From Platynereis dumerilii (lineage: Eukaryota > Annelida > Polychaeta > Phyllodocida > Nereididae), in assembly GCA_026936325.1 (NCBI GenBank), contig JAPTHN010000038.1:1-64000 (forward strand): 64,000 nucleotides of DNA. The letters run 5' to 3'. Position 1 is the stretch's first letter. Each line of letters begins with the position of its first letter. Positions 35,030-46,754 of this stretch are shown here, piece by piece. Position numbers and translations under genes: made by a program. Under the pieces are notes generated by a model. That model was not told where the DNA came from. It did no database searches and saw nothing but the letters and a program-made list of their open reading frames with translations.

Positions 35030-36520
35030 ATCCAATAAAGAATTACATGGAAGCAACAATCACTTCAAAGGATGAAGACATTGTCGAACATTTCAACAAG
35101 TAAATAATGAATTAATTAGTAAAATCAATGTAAGGTAAAAACAATCTTTAAAGATATGTTAGTCATTATATAATACAATTAAAAGTAACTAAAGTGTCTG
35201 ATGAAGACGATAGAAGTAAGACTACTTACTGTGAAGAGCAGTGGGTGAGTGCAGGTCAGCAAATGCATTGGCCAGTGTGCGCATCTCCTATTATAGGGCC
35301 AGCCTCAATTATCATTCCACCAACACCTTGGCTGATCTGCCGGAGATCAGTTAGCATCAAATTTTCTGCATTGGAGATTAATACAAAACTGATGGACTTG
35401 GTGATAGGTCACTAAAGTGAATGTAACCTCGTTTGTAAAACGAAAACGTTATTACAGGGAAACGTTTTTAGAAACGAAAAGCCTTTGTGATTTGGAACAG
35501 ATTTGCTTAATTTTTAGGTGGTGTTGAAAAAACTAGGTCACACTTTCCAATATTCAGTAACGAAAACCCACAGCTTGGAATAATCGTTCAGGGTAAGCTT
35601 CGTACTAAGTATGCAGTGCCATTGGTAGCTTAGCCTGGCCTTTTCCAGAGGGGAGCAGCTTGGGGGCAATAATTGCCAAGCAGTCTTTTGAAGGGTGGCA
35701 TTCGCAATTGAATAGTTGGCAACATCAAATGCGAAACTAATTGAACGATTTTAAATTCTGGTGGAAATGGAAGACTTAGCCAATGTACTACAAATTTATA
35801 TTTACAGGGATAAAAAATCAGATAATACAGAAGGTTTTCGTAAAGTTTGGATTATGTTATCTCCAACCGTAGATTCAAAATGACCACCAAAAAATGAAGG
35901 TGCGTCTAAAAACATTCATGTCATGTTTTGAGGCAGTCCTCCGCGACAGTCCTGATAATGACAACACTTTGGTGGGAGAACTTGTTGCTAACTTTCTATA
36001 AATAGCAAGCAGAATAAAATACATTGTCTTTTATCAAGTATTGGTGAGAGTCCGACATCAGCTTTAGAGAACGTAGCAGTTTCTTGGATTGAATCTCTGC
36101 GGCAAAAGTCTGAGTTCTCATATAAATATTCATGACACAGTTGCAAAATTTTCTGATAAAGCTGGTAACCGCCCGAGGCTTGACATCCATGCTGTACGTG
36201 TATTTCATTTTGTTTTGGCCCAATTTCATGAAAAAAATTTTAATGAAACTTTTTTTTGGCTTTATCAATGCAACTTTCTCTATACCTTTGTATGCCATCT
36301 GAACCTCGCCCTTGCTTAGTGGGTTGCTTCTAATGGGTGAAATTATATGATTTTTGAAACTTTCAAGATTTTGTCAGCATGGCTAAAATCAATGACCCCT
36401 TATCACCTCCATTTATGCAGTCACAATGAGAAAATGGGAAATTTGGAGGGAAATTTTAGCATTTGAGAATGTCGTCGCTTATTGGTGGAGGGCTGGTCTG
36501 TTGGTCACATAGAAATACAT
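35030..36520. other. No gene recognised
   Basis: Only short frames without motifs. I cannot support an exon or a repeat here. Confidence 0.35.
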
Positions 36521-36524
36521 GGCA

Positions 36525-36775
36525 GAAATTATGTTGCCACAACGTGAACACGACATTGAGATTTTTTTACAACATTGCCACAATAAAGTCGAACCTTTGA
36601 CATTGCCTTACAATGTTGTGAAAACTTCGCCATAAATATGCATGTTAACGTCATATCTTTGATGTTGTTTCTCAACATCATATAATTTCTACCATAAAGT
36701 TCTATGTCATTTGACGAACAGGGTGACCTTGTCATAACATTGCTACAACGTATAGATGTACCCATAGGGTTGGCC
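36525..36775 (+). repeat. ATGTTGCCACAA repeat, copy 1
   Basis: AAATTATGTTGCCACAACGT, CAACATTGCCACA, TTGTCATAACATTGC and related phrases recur. The same series appears at 53405-53650 in the same orientation (AATCATGTTGCCACAAAGTG). The minus-strand frames overlapping both copies are parallel, which shows they are repeat translations. Confidence 0.6.
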
Positions 36776-36779
36776 CCTG

Positions 36780-38435
36780 ACTTGGCCATTTTTTTGGAGA
36801 TGTTTGGAGTTAAGAGATATTTAGAACTTGATTATAGAGCATGCATCTGGGATACGAATGAATAGCAGGCATGATGTTAACCACCATTTTGAAAATGGCG
36901 TACATTGATATCTGTGTATGCAAATGAGCTGACCTGGAACTATGTCATGGTGGCATTTTGATGTGTATTGGTCTGTTTACTGACCATGGATATAATGCTA
37001 TCATAAAACTAGGTCACAGGAGATGAGAATTCAATGGTTCATAGTTGCCAAAATTGACTAGGAGAATGTTCGTTAATGACAAATGAAGGTTGGACAACTA
37101 ACATGTTGCTATGAATAATGTAATTATCTGTATTCTTTGCAATTTATGGACTTGTAAATGATTCAATCACCTTCGAGGTTTCCTAAAGGTCATCAACATT
37201 TTAAAAATTGGTACAACATAATGTTGGTCGGTTGATTTTTGTGAGAAAAATCACTGGATGTGATGCTAATGACATGACATTAGAGGTACAAGAGCCCCTG
37301 TTTTTGGGTAACAATATTAGTGAAACCATTGGTTTTGGAATTTGAAAGGGTGTTGGTCAAGGTCCAATTTGAGGTACAAATGAGGTGGAAAATTATTTGA
37401 GGCGATTTGTCAAGGAAAATGCTATGGTGGAGACGGGCCATTTTCAGGGGAGTAGGGCTCTTTCAGTCAATATTTGGAAGGCATAAAAGTTTTCTGTAAC
37501 GCATATCCTGTGCAGTATAGTGCAGTATGTTTTGCAGATATGTTGCTCTAAAACAAATGACCACCGTTAACCTTACATATAATTCATGTCTGTATGAATT
37601 GCTCTAAGACACTGCAGACAAGAATTTCATGTTTATCAAATTTTTACCCACGTACAAGTTGCAACACCAATACAGCATTTCGATATAAACAACCTACAAA
37701 ATACCCGATCTCTGGTGATGGCATGCAAGTTTAATGAGGACCATGCAGCCTAACCTTGTATATGCATTAGCAGGCATGCATCGCAATGGAAATCATGCAA
37801 TGACACATATTGGCAATATTGTTAATGCCTAACAGGTGAAACTTAGTTAGATTCTATCATCTTTAGTAATTTTTTACATTCAAACCTAACAGTATGGTAG
37901 CAGACATCAGTGATTGCATCTGTTCTATGTGTTGGGGAAAATGGGGCAAAACTGGTTCCAGCAAATGGCATTTTGCGCTTCCTCGAAACATTCGACAATT
38001 CTATCTATCTGGTATTTCTGCTGAAAAAAAAAAGCGTTTGCATATCTCAAGTTTTATCGGAGTTTTGCAGACTGTAACTTTCCCTTCTCTGCAAAACCTT
38101 CAGGGGATTCCTTGCAGGGACAGTCTGATCTGATTTCAGATCTTCGCCAACGTCCAGGAAGGTAAACTCTTCCCACAAAAACTTGGCATTTTGAAGGTAG
38201 GGATGTGCATGATGTTCAACTGGTTATGCTGCACATTTTATTGCGCTGAATAGTTATTGATGGTCTTGATCTTCCGTTGGTCTCCTAGTGAAAAGTTATT
38301 CTAAAAATGTTCGTGGTTCTTGTCCTCAACATGCATAAAGGTTATAATTACGAACAAAGTGAATGTCATTTTTGCCTTCAGCGTACGAAGTTTGCAGAAG
38401 GTATTGTTATCACTTTGGTCAAATATTGTCAGTCC
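36780..38435. other. No gene recognised
   Basis: No exon supported. A short phrase near 38170-38205 (CACAAAAACTTGGCATTTTG) recurs inverted near 40845-40880. It may be a pair of transposon ends or a dispersed repeat. Confidence 0.35.
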
Positions 38436-39190
38436 GCCGGGTGGGCAGTCTGGTGGGCGGGTGGGTGGATAGATCGTTTTGCGGGCAAGCACTCGACCTC
38501 TATTGAATGTACATAGATGCAATTTGATATGTATATAGCCCGTATGGTCTAGTTGTGCCTTTTATGGTCTGATGGATAGATATCCCATATTTTTATACCT
38601 ACTTTAGAAATATAAAAATTGTTTTTATGCGTTTCAGGGCAAGGACTCAGTCACTATTGCATGTGTATGGATGAAATTTGGCACAGATGTGGCCGATATG
38701 GTTTAGTTGTGCCTTTTGATGGTCTCATTGATAGATATTCTATACTTCTTGAAAAATGACATGTGCCTTATATGGTCTATGTGTGCCTTTTTATGCTCTA
38801 ACTAATAGATATCAATAATTTTTGTAATATTGAGAAAACATATTAAAAATAATTATTTTTATACATCAGACCCAAAACTTGCCATGATTGCATATGCAGT
38901 AATGAAATTTTCTACACATATCACCTATACAATGTATACCAGTGCTTTTTGATGTGTACTTAACACTTTTTGAATGATTGCAAAAACTTGAGAAAAATAT
39001 AACAGCGTTTTATTTTTTTTGGTTTCCAACCTACAGCTCATAACCTGTACTTTGTACATGCATTAAACTGTACCATTATATGCGCAAGTTAGTCTAATTA
39101 GGCCTTTCCCTGGTTTTACAAACCCTGGCAAGCAGATGGGCAGATGGCAGGGCAGTGGGCAAATACACATATTTGAAGCCCACTACTTGA
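38436..39190 (+). repeat. Degenerate tandem repeat of 100-350-bp units
   Basis: Phrases such as TGGTCTGATGGATAGATATC, TAGTTGTGCCTTTT, ATGAAATTTGGCACAGATGT and GGGCAG recur irregularly (38440-38520, 38560-38720, 38760-38960, 39120-39190). Copies are badly diverged. Confidence 0.45.
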
Positions 39191-39463
39191 CCACTATTGC
39201 ACACCTAATACAATTTGTTGAACATACCAATTTTATGGTGTAATTGTCTTCTTCTAAAGGTGTTATTCGCTGAAGGTTTGCTGTTGCGCAGCCGATGTTT
39301 ATATGTATCATAATTTCGTCTACAAACAGCTTGGTACATGCCAGATACATTTTGACGAACGCTTGTGTGTATGTTTGGGTTATGCACCTCTGCAAGGAAC
39401 TTGTGTGTATGTAGCATGCAACATAGAGTAGAATATATCAACTGATGTTTTAAACACAATCAC

Positions 39464-39640
39464 ATGAAGGCAAATGCCAGCAAGTATCAATCAATATATC
39501 TCAGTAGAAACACTGATGTCACTGACAGCACAATTGTGATTCAGGACACAGAAATTCAAACATCAAATAGCATAAATATTCTTGGTGTGGAAAAGGAATC
39601 TATGATGACAATCTACACGGACGTTACTAGGCAAAACATG
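39464..39640 (+). mobile_element. LINE reverse-transcriptase C-terminal scrap
   Basis: The translation KANASKYQSIYLSR, DTEIQTSNSINILGVEKES matches the segment after the RT active site in CR1/L2/Jockey-type LINEs, where N-K-QSI-LSR and NILGV are usual. Only about 55 codons remain. Confidence 0.6.
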
Positions 39641-39649
39641 GACAATTTT

Positions 39650-41380
39650 GATTTTTGGACTTTTGGAATTTCAAGTTGGACTTATACTTTTCTTTTCTTT
39701 TGTCGTTCAGAAGTTTTATACTTGCATGCAAATTTATCAAATTATGATGCGTTAAATACATTTTTACATACAACTATTTGGTGTTTATACCTGACATCAA
39801 CCTGCATAATTTGATTATAAATCTACAAATGAGAATGTATTATTCAATTATCCAGCACTTTGAGCCTTTCTCCAACTTCCCAGTAGTATATGTATATATT
39901 GCATTATTGCAAACATGGATAAGTAATAGGCCATGCTTGCCCAAGGTCACCCATCAGCAACCTGTATTAATATTAACGGTCGGCTAACACCTCCCTGTCC
40001 CAAAGCAATTTGGCCTATTACTCTGCAGACCAAGGCAAGCTTACAACAATGCCTTGAGGCCTCCTAAATTCATTTCCCTGGAGGATTGTCCTATCACACA
40101 TTCATACAATCTATGCGAATTCAAAGATGTGTTTCCTTCCGACCCACGATTTATAGAGGCATGTGTGTATATGATCAGTCGCGTAACTACAGGGAAGGGA
40201 GGGACACAGACAGGCAAGTGCCCGCTCCTCCAATATTGGCCAATGCCATTGCCCCCAAATAACTCCCACTCCACTAAGAAAATTGTGCCCTCTATTCATG
40301 ATCATGCAAGCTGGGCAATGTTCATCCTTTCAACTCATCCTGATGTCATGTCAGGTCCTACATAGGCCTAATCATTATTTTGATTCTGGGCCATCAATGG
40401 TCATCCTTCATCTTGTATGACATCATTATGTTTACATGTCATGTAAACTACTACTAAAGTAATAAATATGTGTGAAATTTACATGGGAGAGGACAAAAAA
40501 AAGACTCCCTTGTCACGTGAATGGTTTGTATTACCATGAGATCAATACAACAGACATTTTTTTAATGGAATTGCTCGAACAAAACAGTAATCCGTGTGAA
40601 ACATGGATGATCAGTAGTCTGAGACCAGACTGCTTCCTTCCCCCCTCCCACTTGCTTGAACAAAAAGCACCACATCAAAAGGCTCCATCGTTTGGGGTGC
40701 TTCCAACACAGAAAGGAAGTCCAATGAGAAGAAGAAGAAGCTCCCTCAGAATATTTTGCGAGCTGTGCAAGCAGTCTGATTGATTTCAGCATGAATTAGA
40801 ATCATAGGAAAGTGATAATAAAGAATGACTACACACTGATTATCCCTACCTTCAAAATGCCAATTTCTTGTGGGAACAGTCTACTCTGAGGTAAAGAAGT
40901 TGGGACTATTTGCCTGGGTGTAATAATAAAAACCCTCGAGATCAGTGGCAGTTAAATGTTTGAATCCTGGCAGATTATAGGTGTCGACACATGTGGCATG
41001 TTTGACAAGGGTGACTCTGCACAGCCTTTATTCAAAACCCTTCCTACTATTTATGTGAAAGAAATATAAATACTGGACTATATCCCTTTTATCAAGCCTT
41101 GGTGAAAGTTAGAATCTTTGGATCAAAAATCAGCTAAGCTGCTTTTGTGAACAATTGTATTTTCTTGGCTTATAAATCATAAATGCCTCAAAACATAAGA
41201 TGACTTTTTAGAAGCACCTTCAATTTTTGCATCCATGTTGAATTTATAGTCTGAGATAATAATATATAAGCCAAATTTCATGAAAACATTCTTATAAAAC
41301 TGACTTGAGTTGGAGTTGGCTCAGTGCCAAAACCTAGAAATTGGAGTCACAGCTGTTATGTCAAAAAGCATCTTGGCTGT
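39650..41380. other. No gene; unassigned frame 40472-40783
   Basis: A 103-codon plus-strand frame (with TWMISSLRPDCFLPPSHLLE) is unrecognised. A CAGTCGCGTAACTACAGGG phrase near 40177 resembles one end of a hAT-type MITE, but its partner is not seen. Confidence 0.3.
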
Positions 41381-41386
41381 ACAACC

Positions 41387-41550
41387 CAGTCGTTAGCATG
41401 GAATCTATAGGGGGCAGTGGCCCCATGAAAATCTGACAACATTGTAGATTGACATTAAATTCAGGCACAGGCCAAGAAATTTTGGGTAGAAAGTCCATTG
41501 GCCAAATAGTGAATTGCCCCACCACAAACATCACCCCTCCTACGCCTATG
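41387..41550. mobile_element. Small MITE (hAT-like ends, degraded)
   Basis: The left end CAGTCGTTAGCATGGAATCT and right end CCCCTCCTACGCCTATG resemble the ends of the MITEs at 52844 and 56011. No clear target duplication. Confidence 0.4.
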
Positions 41551-41564
41551 GTTACTAGTAGCAT

Positions 41565-41798
41565 CAGGGGTGCTGGAAGGAAACGCGGGTGGCAGGGACG
41601 GTCAGGGGAGAAAGGGCAAATCTAATTCACGCGATGAAATTTTAATGTAGCGTCAACAACAATTTTGAATATGTTCTTATACATTTTTGCCTAAATTCAC
41701 TGTAAATTAATTAAGGCAAAATTATGTTTTTTCTTTAAATGAAAAAAGGGCAACCTTGCGATTCCCCATCCCCTGCCCCCTCTGCTCCGGCACACCTG
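41565..41798 (+). mobile_element. Small inverted-repeat element, copy 1 (CAGGGGTGCTGGAA ends)
   Basis: The left end CAGGGGTGCTGGAA is partly mirrored by CTCCGGCACACCTG. A related copy lies inverted at 46755-46965; shared words are AGGGCAAATCTAATTC and TGAATATG. Non-coding. Confidence 0.6.
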
Positions 41799-42006
41799 AG
41801 AAGCTTGTCACATTGAAAAAAACAAGGATTATCAATTTTTAAAAATTTTATTTGCTCAACGAAGCACAAAATGCAGTTGGGAAGGACTGAATAAATCAAT
41901 TAATCATTCAATTGCTGGAATGAAATGGCATTGGCCAATAATATAATTATGATCCGAGGGGGTGATGGGCTTGGTTGGAGCAAATGTTCTTCCCTGCTGA
42001 CTTGAC

Positions 42007-42145
42007 TTATTCATATTTGAAGTATTTTGTTCGGAAATGATGTCCTTCCTTGAAATTGCAAGCGTTTCGCACGTTTCGTGAGCATCTGCAATTGGGCACG
42101 CCATCCGTGTCACAGCATAAGTACAGTCCATTTATTACAATATTT
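42007..42145 (-). other. Gene B last coding exon
   Basis: Acceptor ttccttttcag, phase-2 entry, reads NIVINGLYLCCDTDG and onward to TAA. It encodes five cysteines of module 2. Confidence 0.85.
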
Positions 42146-45100
42146 CTGAAAAGGAAATGAAATAAATCATCAACTCTTTTATTCATAGCATCTGAAAGGC
42201 TCCACCAATATTCCTCACGGCAAGATACACCCTCACACCCTCAGCTTACCCCTTTTCACCAGCGCAAACCATAGCTAGCAACCTCACTTGCCCCTGACTT
42301 TCCTCTCTTTTCTTGAACTTCATTCTGGTGTCCTCAGCTATATACACAAAACAAGCACTCTTAGAGCACATCACCGGCCATGCTGCTCATGCATTTTCAA
42401 TAGGCCCTAGTAATGCACCCGTAGAGGGAACAGAATATAATAGAGTAGAACATATTACAGGTAATTAGATAAAATGGCTTAGGTGTATAAGGCAAGGTAT
42501 AGATAGGTAGATTGGTAGAGAGATGGTTAGATAGTTAGGTCTATCCATGTTGTTTAGAAATGTATGCTGAAGAGAAGTTTCATGAAATGTATTGTTTTTT
42601 ATATGGCATAAAAGTTGGTGTAAATAAATACGACGTCATAGATAGATAGACATAGAGGTATATGGGTGGGGTGCCATGAAAAAAAACAGCATTATTACAA
42701 TGTAATTAGGACATTGTCGTAGCTTGTCTTGTCTTGTTTGTGGAGATTCCTCCTTTAAGATAAGGAGCACCCCTGTGTAATAGGGTAGATAAAATTGGGT
42801 AAAATGTGGTTTCTGTGGCTGTGGCAGATTTACTGATATACTGGAAGGGACAGAATGAAATTGAATATCTGTCAGCGGTCTGATATACCGTGGACCCAAT
42901 AGTTATGTAAGTGTGATTTATTGAGATTGCTTGTCCCGGGGATTTATTCACGTAAGTGAAAAACGATAGGTGGCGAGTGAGTATGAACTGTAGTGGCACT
43001 ATGTGTTATAACAGAAATGGCAGAGTTGCTGGATTGTCTGCTGCGCAATAAAACAGAATTGATATCAATTAGGAACTTTTGAAGTGTTGGATGGACCTGA
43101 AAAGGGGAGAGTTCCGCCTTACACAGCCCAGGAAGATTCAGATTTAATTAGAAGATCAGGCATTAAGTATAACTCGAGATAAATCCTGGATGCCATCATT
43201 TTAATAGTATAGAGAGAGAAGATAGAGATGATTGAAATGCTTGGTGGATGGGGGAAAAAATAAATTTATTTGTATCTATGCATTACCTGTGTATAAATGA
43301 ATACCCGAAATAACTTCTTCATGAAGCTTGTTTCTTTTTTTGTCTCTAATTTAAGGTCCAAAATTGTTTTAAGAGTTTAAATGGAATGAAAATTTCATAA
43401 GTATGAAGGTAATTGAAAATCTTTGGTGCTATTGTGACAGATGAGTGTGAGATGAAAGGGTGGTGAGAAAGTGAATTGCACTTTTGCCTAAATGGTGAAG
43501 AGCAATTCAGTGCATTTGAAGGTGGTCCATTGAATGGAAATGAACAAAATAGATTGGAATTGAGGAAATACAATGAAAGATTAAGATGGAATGTGCATTC
43601 AATGCCCTGCAATTCTGAGTGTGTTCACATGCTGACACTCCACAAGTGTGACAAGTGTATGACAGCGTGAATACACAAGAAAATGGCGGCGGAAAATAGG
43701 CTGACCTGCCCTGCGCTATGCAATAGAGAGGATGTCAATAAATGTTATAATGTTGAATTTAACTTAAAAAAGACAATCGGTGGAATCTACAATGTTATAA
43801 ATGGGTGATAATGATAAAATGAACCCTGTGAATGGCCTGGTTGGGTCAGGAGGCTCGTGACTCACATCGGATGGATATCACTGCATTACCGGCCTATGCA
43901 TAGCATGGCCGGTAATTATGGTTGCATAATAATTGGGAACGCAGTGTAGAGAGGCACTTTAAAATTATCCTCTAGAGCTGGGTGTAGGAACCTCACCAAA
44001 TTTTACATTGCACCGGTTAATATAAAATTTGGCGAGGTCCCTAGACCCAGACACAAGAATTTTCCTGCCGACGGAAAAAGAGGTTTGCCACAAACTTGAC
44101 TAGCTCAATAAAAAACAAGATTGCAGCTCGATCTATTCTTTTTTTCTTCACATCAATGCAATATTCCATTCGCAAGTTTCTCTCACAAATTGCTTATATG
44201 GCATCTTTAAAAAATATTTTATTCTACAAAATCTTGAGAGCATAGGAATTTGCATGTTCTGATGGCATTCCACATGCCACCTAGAGCAACACTGCAACAG
44301 AAGCGTCAGATTTTATTTGGTTACATAACATGGCCTTGTGAGACTGCAAGTCTGCTTCAGAAAATCATGCCATTTCACAATCTTTTTTGCTTCTCAGACA
44401 ATAGAAAGTATTTTGTCATTCAAACTTACAAGGCTGTTTACTTCATCCATTTGTGATTTTAGGCCAAAAGTTCAACTAACTTGTTTCGCAAAAAAAAACA
44501 ACAACTTGGTGCCAGTTTGTGGTAGACCGAAATATGCTGGCGGGATCAAGACTGCCGGGCAGAAAACTTTGCTTTGGCTCTTCTCAACATCAGTGCGATA
44601 TGGAATTTGTCGCACCTAAAAATCGGCAAAAACGATCTTTTTACATGCCAGTTGTCAAGATTCACTCACAAAATGACTCTATAACCCCAACTGACCTGTT
44701 AAAACCTCTCAGGAACTTCGTAACAGGCCTGGGAAATCTTGAAGCGTATCTTAAATCCACCGCTCGCAGCCATAGCGTCAATAAGGGTGTACTTAAAACG
44801 CGGGTGGCTCGTGCAGGACAGCACAGAACACTCGGAATAGCACTGCAGGGACTTTAAATCAACATATTTTAAAAAGTATTTAGTTTACAGAAGTGCCAGA
44901 CCCCTTTTCTGAAATCTGAGTCAGCCTTTGTCAGACTAATGCCCAGTTCTCACGGCACGTTACGGAGAACTTTTTTACCACTGAGGGGTAGCTTGAGTTG
45001 AATTCTAGGAAAAAAATGACCATCCCGGCCGACCCGGCGACATACAATGTTTATAAAACCATTACATAATTAATTAAAAGCATATCACGGCGGGGTTCTT

Positions 45101-46126
45101 TTTGTTCACTGCAGGGAAGAAAAGTTGTACGCCGTCCCCAAAAGTTCGCCGGGGGAAAGGAATTTCCTCCTCCTGAGGGATACTTTTATATCGCCCCGAG
45201 ATATAAAAAGTACCCCTCAGAGAACCTATAACTGCCCCTCAGGGAACCTATTTCACCGCGGCAGGATGTCAAAAACTGCCGGCGAGGCTTCAAATGTCCC
45301 CCCAGGGGCATGAGAGGTCCCCGCGGGGGCAGGAGAGGTCCCCTCAGGGGCAGGGGATGTCCTAATATCCCGTCGGAGATGTTTTTGAGACGTTCTCACT
45401 GAAAAAATCCCCGCCGGACATCCAAAAATCAAGAAAATTTTGGGCTCTGTTCCGCCGTCATGAAAAAAAAGTTTGTACCTGTTGAATCTTTTTTGACATT
45501 CACGGCGCAGTTTTTCCATTTCTAGGAAGCCCTGAGGGGAACAAAAACTTCCCCTGGGGGGATGTGAAAAGTCGACGGCGGATCACCCAAATTCATCCAA
45601 ATTACCAGGAAATACTTCGACGCCGATTTAAATAGTTCTCCGGGAGCCGCCGTGAGAATGTAGCATAAGTTTGTGGTCCACAGGACTCTTGGCTGCGTAA
45701 GCAGAAAAGAAGTAAATAGGCCTATGTGTCCGATCAAGCGATGGTCTAATCCAGACAATATAAGGCAATTATTGTCTGTTATCAGACAATCCTTTTTTCT
45801 GTGCATTAGGCCTCGATAAGTGTCATTTTTGTCGCACCTTGTTGGCCCTATTATATAAATTATATATGATAAAAATGAGTGAAATATAAAAGTTTTAATA
45901 GATAAACTTACGGACACCAGGCCTTGTAATATCGTTTTGACAGCCTGTTTTCCTGGTTTAATCCTCCCACTTCTTGTTGACAAGGTAACACATCTTCAGG
46001 ACAACCTTGGCACCTCAGACAGCACTTCTCGTCTGACCACATGACCTCCACACACTGAGACCTGACCTGACTGCAGCTGAACAACATGCAAGAGATGACA
46101 CACAGCGCGGACGTCAGGGGAGACAT
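42007..46126 (-). CDS. Gene B: secreted cysteine-rich protein with two six-cysteine modules (novel family)
   Basis: Coding exons complement(45912-46126) and complement(42007-42145), joined by a 3766-bp GT-AG intron in phase 2 (TGT CC|gtaagt; ttttcag|A), give 117 residues. Residues 1 to about 23 are a signal peptide (MSPLTSALCVISCMLFSCSQ). Module 1 is Cys25, 35, 36, 39, 42, 49. KR lies at 64-65. Module 2 is Cys71, 82, 83, 91, 93, 101, followed by a basic, aromatic tail ending YFKYE. Exon boundary, phase and cysteine spacing equal those of gene A: CCLRCQGCPEDVLPC against CCLTCEGCTEETEPC. The start codon follows an acceptor (tttcacag, exon start 46161). An AATAAA lies about 155 bases past the stop. 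KR would separate the two modules; that is inferred. Function unknown. Confidence 0.78.
43892..43922. repeat. Short perfect hairpin
   Basis: ATTACCGGCC and GGCCGGTAAT are separated by about 12 bases. It may be the core of a small palindromic element. Confidence 0.6.
43979..44052. repeat. Imperfect hairpin, about 70 bp
   Basis: GGGTGTAGGAACCTCACCAA is mirrored by TTGGCGAGGTCCCTAGACCC around a central ATTTTACATTG...TATAAAAT. It looks like a tiny MITE. Confidence 0.6.
44947..45658. mobile_element. Inverted-repeat element with GC-rich core, 712 bp
   Basis: Ends TTCTCACGGC and GCCGTGAGAA. The interior is unusually GC-rich for this window and full of short palindromic words (CCCCTCAGGGG, CCCCGCGGGGG, CCTCAGGGAACC). 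No target duplication or coding capacity is evident. It lies in the intron of gene B. Confidence 0.65.
45912..46126 (-). other. Gene B first coding exon
   Basis: Encodes the signal peptide, the complete module 1, the KR pair and the first cysteine of module 2. Ends TGT CC before gtaagt. Confidence 0.85.
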
Positions 46127-46570
46127 GCTGTCACACTGGAGCTGCACACCTTCAGGGGTCTCTGTGAAAAGAAAAGAATAGAAACAACTAATAAAGAAGA
46201 ATTTTCCTTCCAAAGTCCAAACTGAACAAGATTCCATCTTGCGATGTAAAAGTCTATTATTTCGGTTATGTCTTCAAGACAACATAGTAGTGTTTGCTGG
46301 TAGTGCATACTGACTTAGATATTAGATATTTGTATTCCTGATGTGTTTTTATGGCCCACATTATAAAAATGCTATGTCCTTTTTCTGGTTGTATGATAAA
46401 ACTTGTATGACAGTAAATTGTTTTTCAAAACCGTTGTTTCTACAGGTAGAAACTGTCGAAACAACGTTTTTTTTTAGAGTTTGCAGTGACACGGTGATTG
46501 GACTGTTAACACAGCATCCAGATAAGAGGCATTCATGTGAAATTAAGAAGTAAAGAAAAATATTCGGCAC

Positions 46571-46638
46571 CTGAGGACATAACCATTGGCAATTTGTACG
46601 GTCACAAATTAAATTGGCACAGTTATATATTCCATTTG
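46571..46638 (-). other. Possible decayed or extra cysteine-rich exon
   Basis: A 68-bp minus-strand stretch between tttgttgttgttttag and a weak donor reads NGIYNCANLICDRTNCQWLC. NG-(I/L)-Y-x-C and NC recur in gene B (NGLYLCC, PNCRC). It could be a relic of a family exon or chance. Confidence 0.2.
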
Positions 46639-46754
46639 CTAAAACAACAACAAAAGAATGATTTAGAAGGGGGATGTTGAGTGCTTTTGACACAACGCAT
46701 ACCCTATAAAATGTATGTGCTATGTTTAGATCTATGTTACCACACAGCATTTTG

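Larger units (their letters stand above)
42146..45911 (-). other. Gene B intron
   Basis: Holds a 712-bp inverted-repeat element (44947-45658), hairpins near 43895 and 43985, and an unassigned plus-strand frame (44519-44857, with RSFYMPVVKIHSQNDSITPT). Tetranucleotide-like GATAGATA and TAGATAGG tracts lie at 42480-42660. No second gene is recognised. Confidence 0.5.

Noticed and set aside
36529-36789. Cysteine-containing minus-strand protein similar to one at 53390-53723
   Set aside because: The parallel frames reflect two copies of the same non-coding ATGTTGCCACAA repeat.
40472-40783. 103-codon plus-strand gene
   Set aside because: Unrecognised; the opposite strand is equally open and there is no supporting context.
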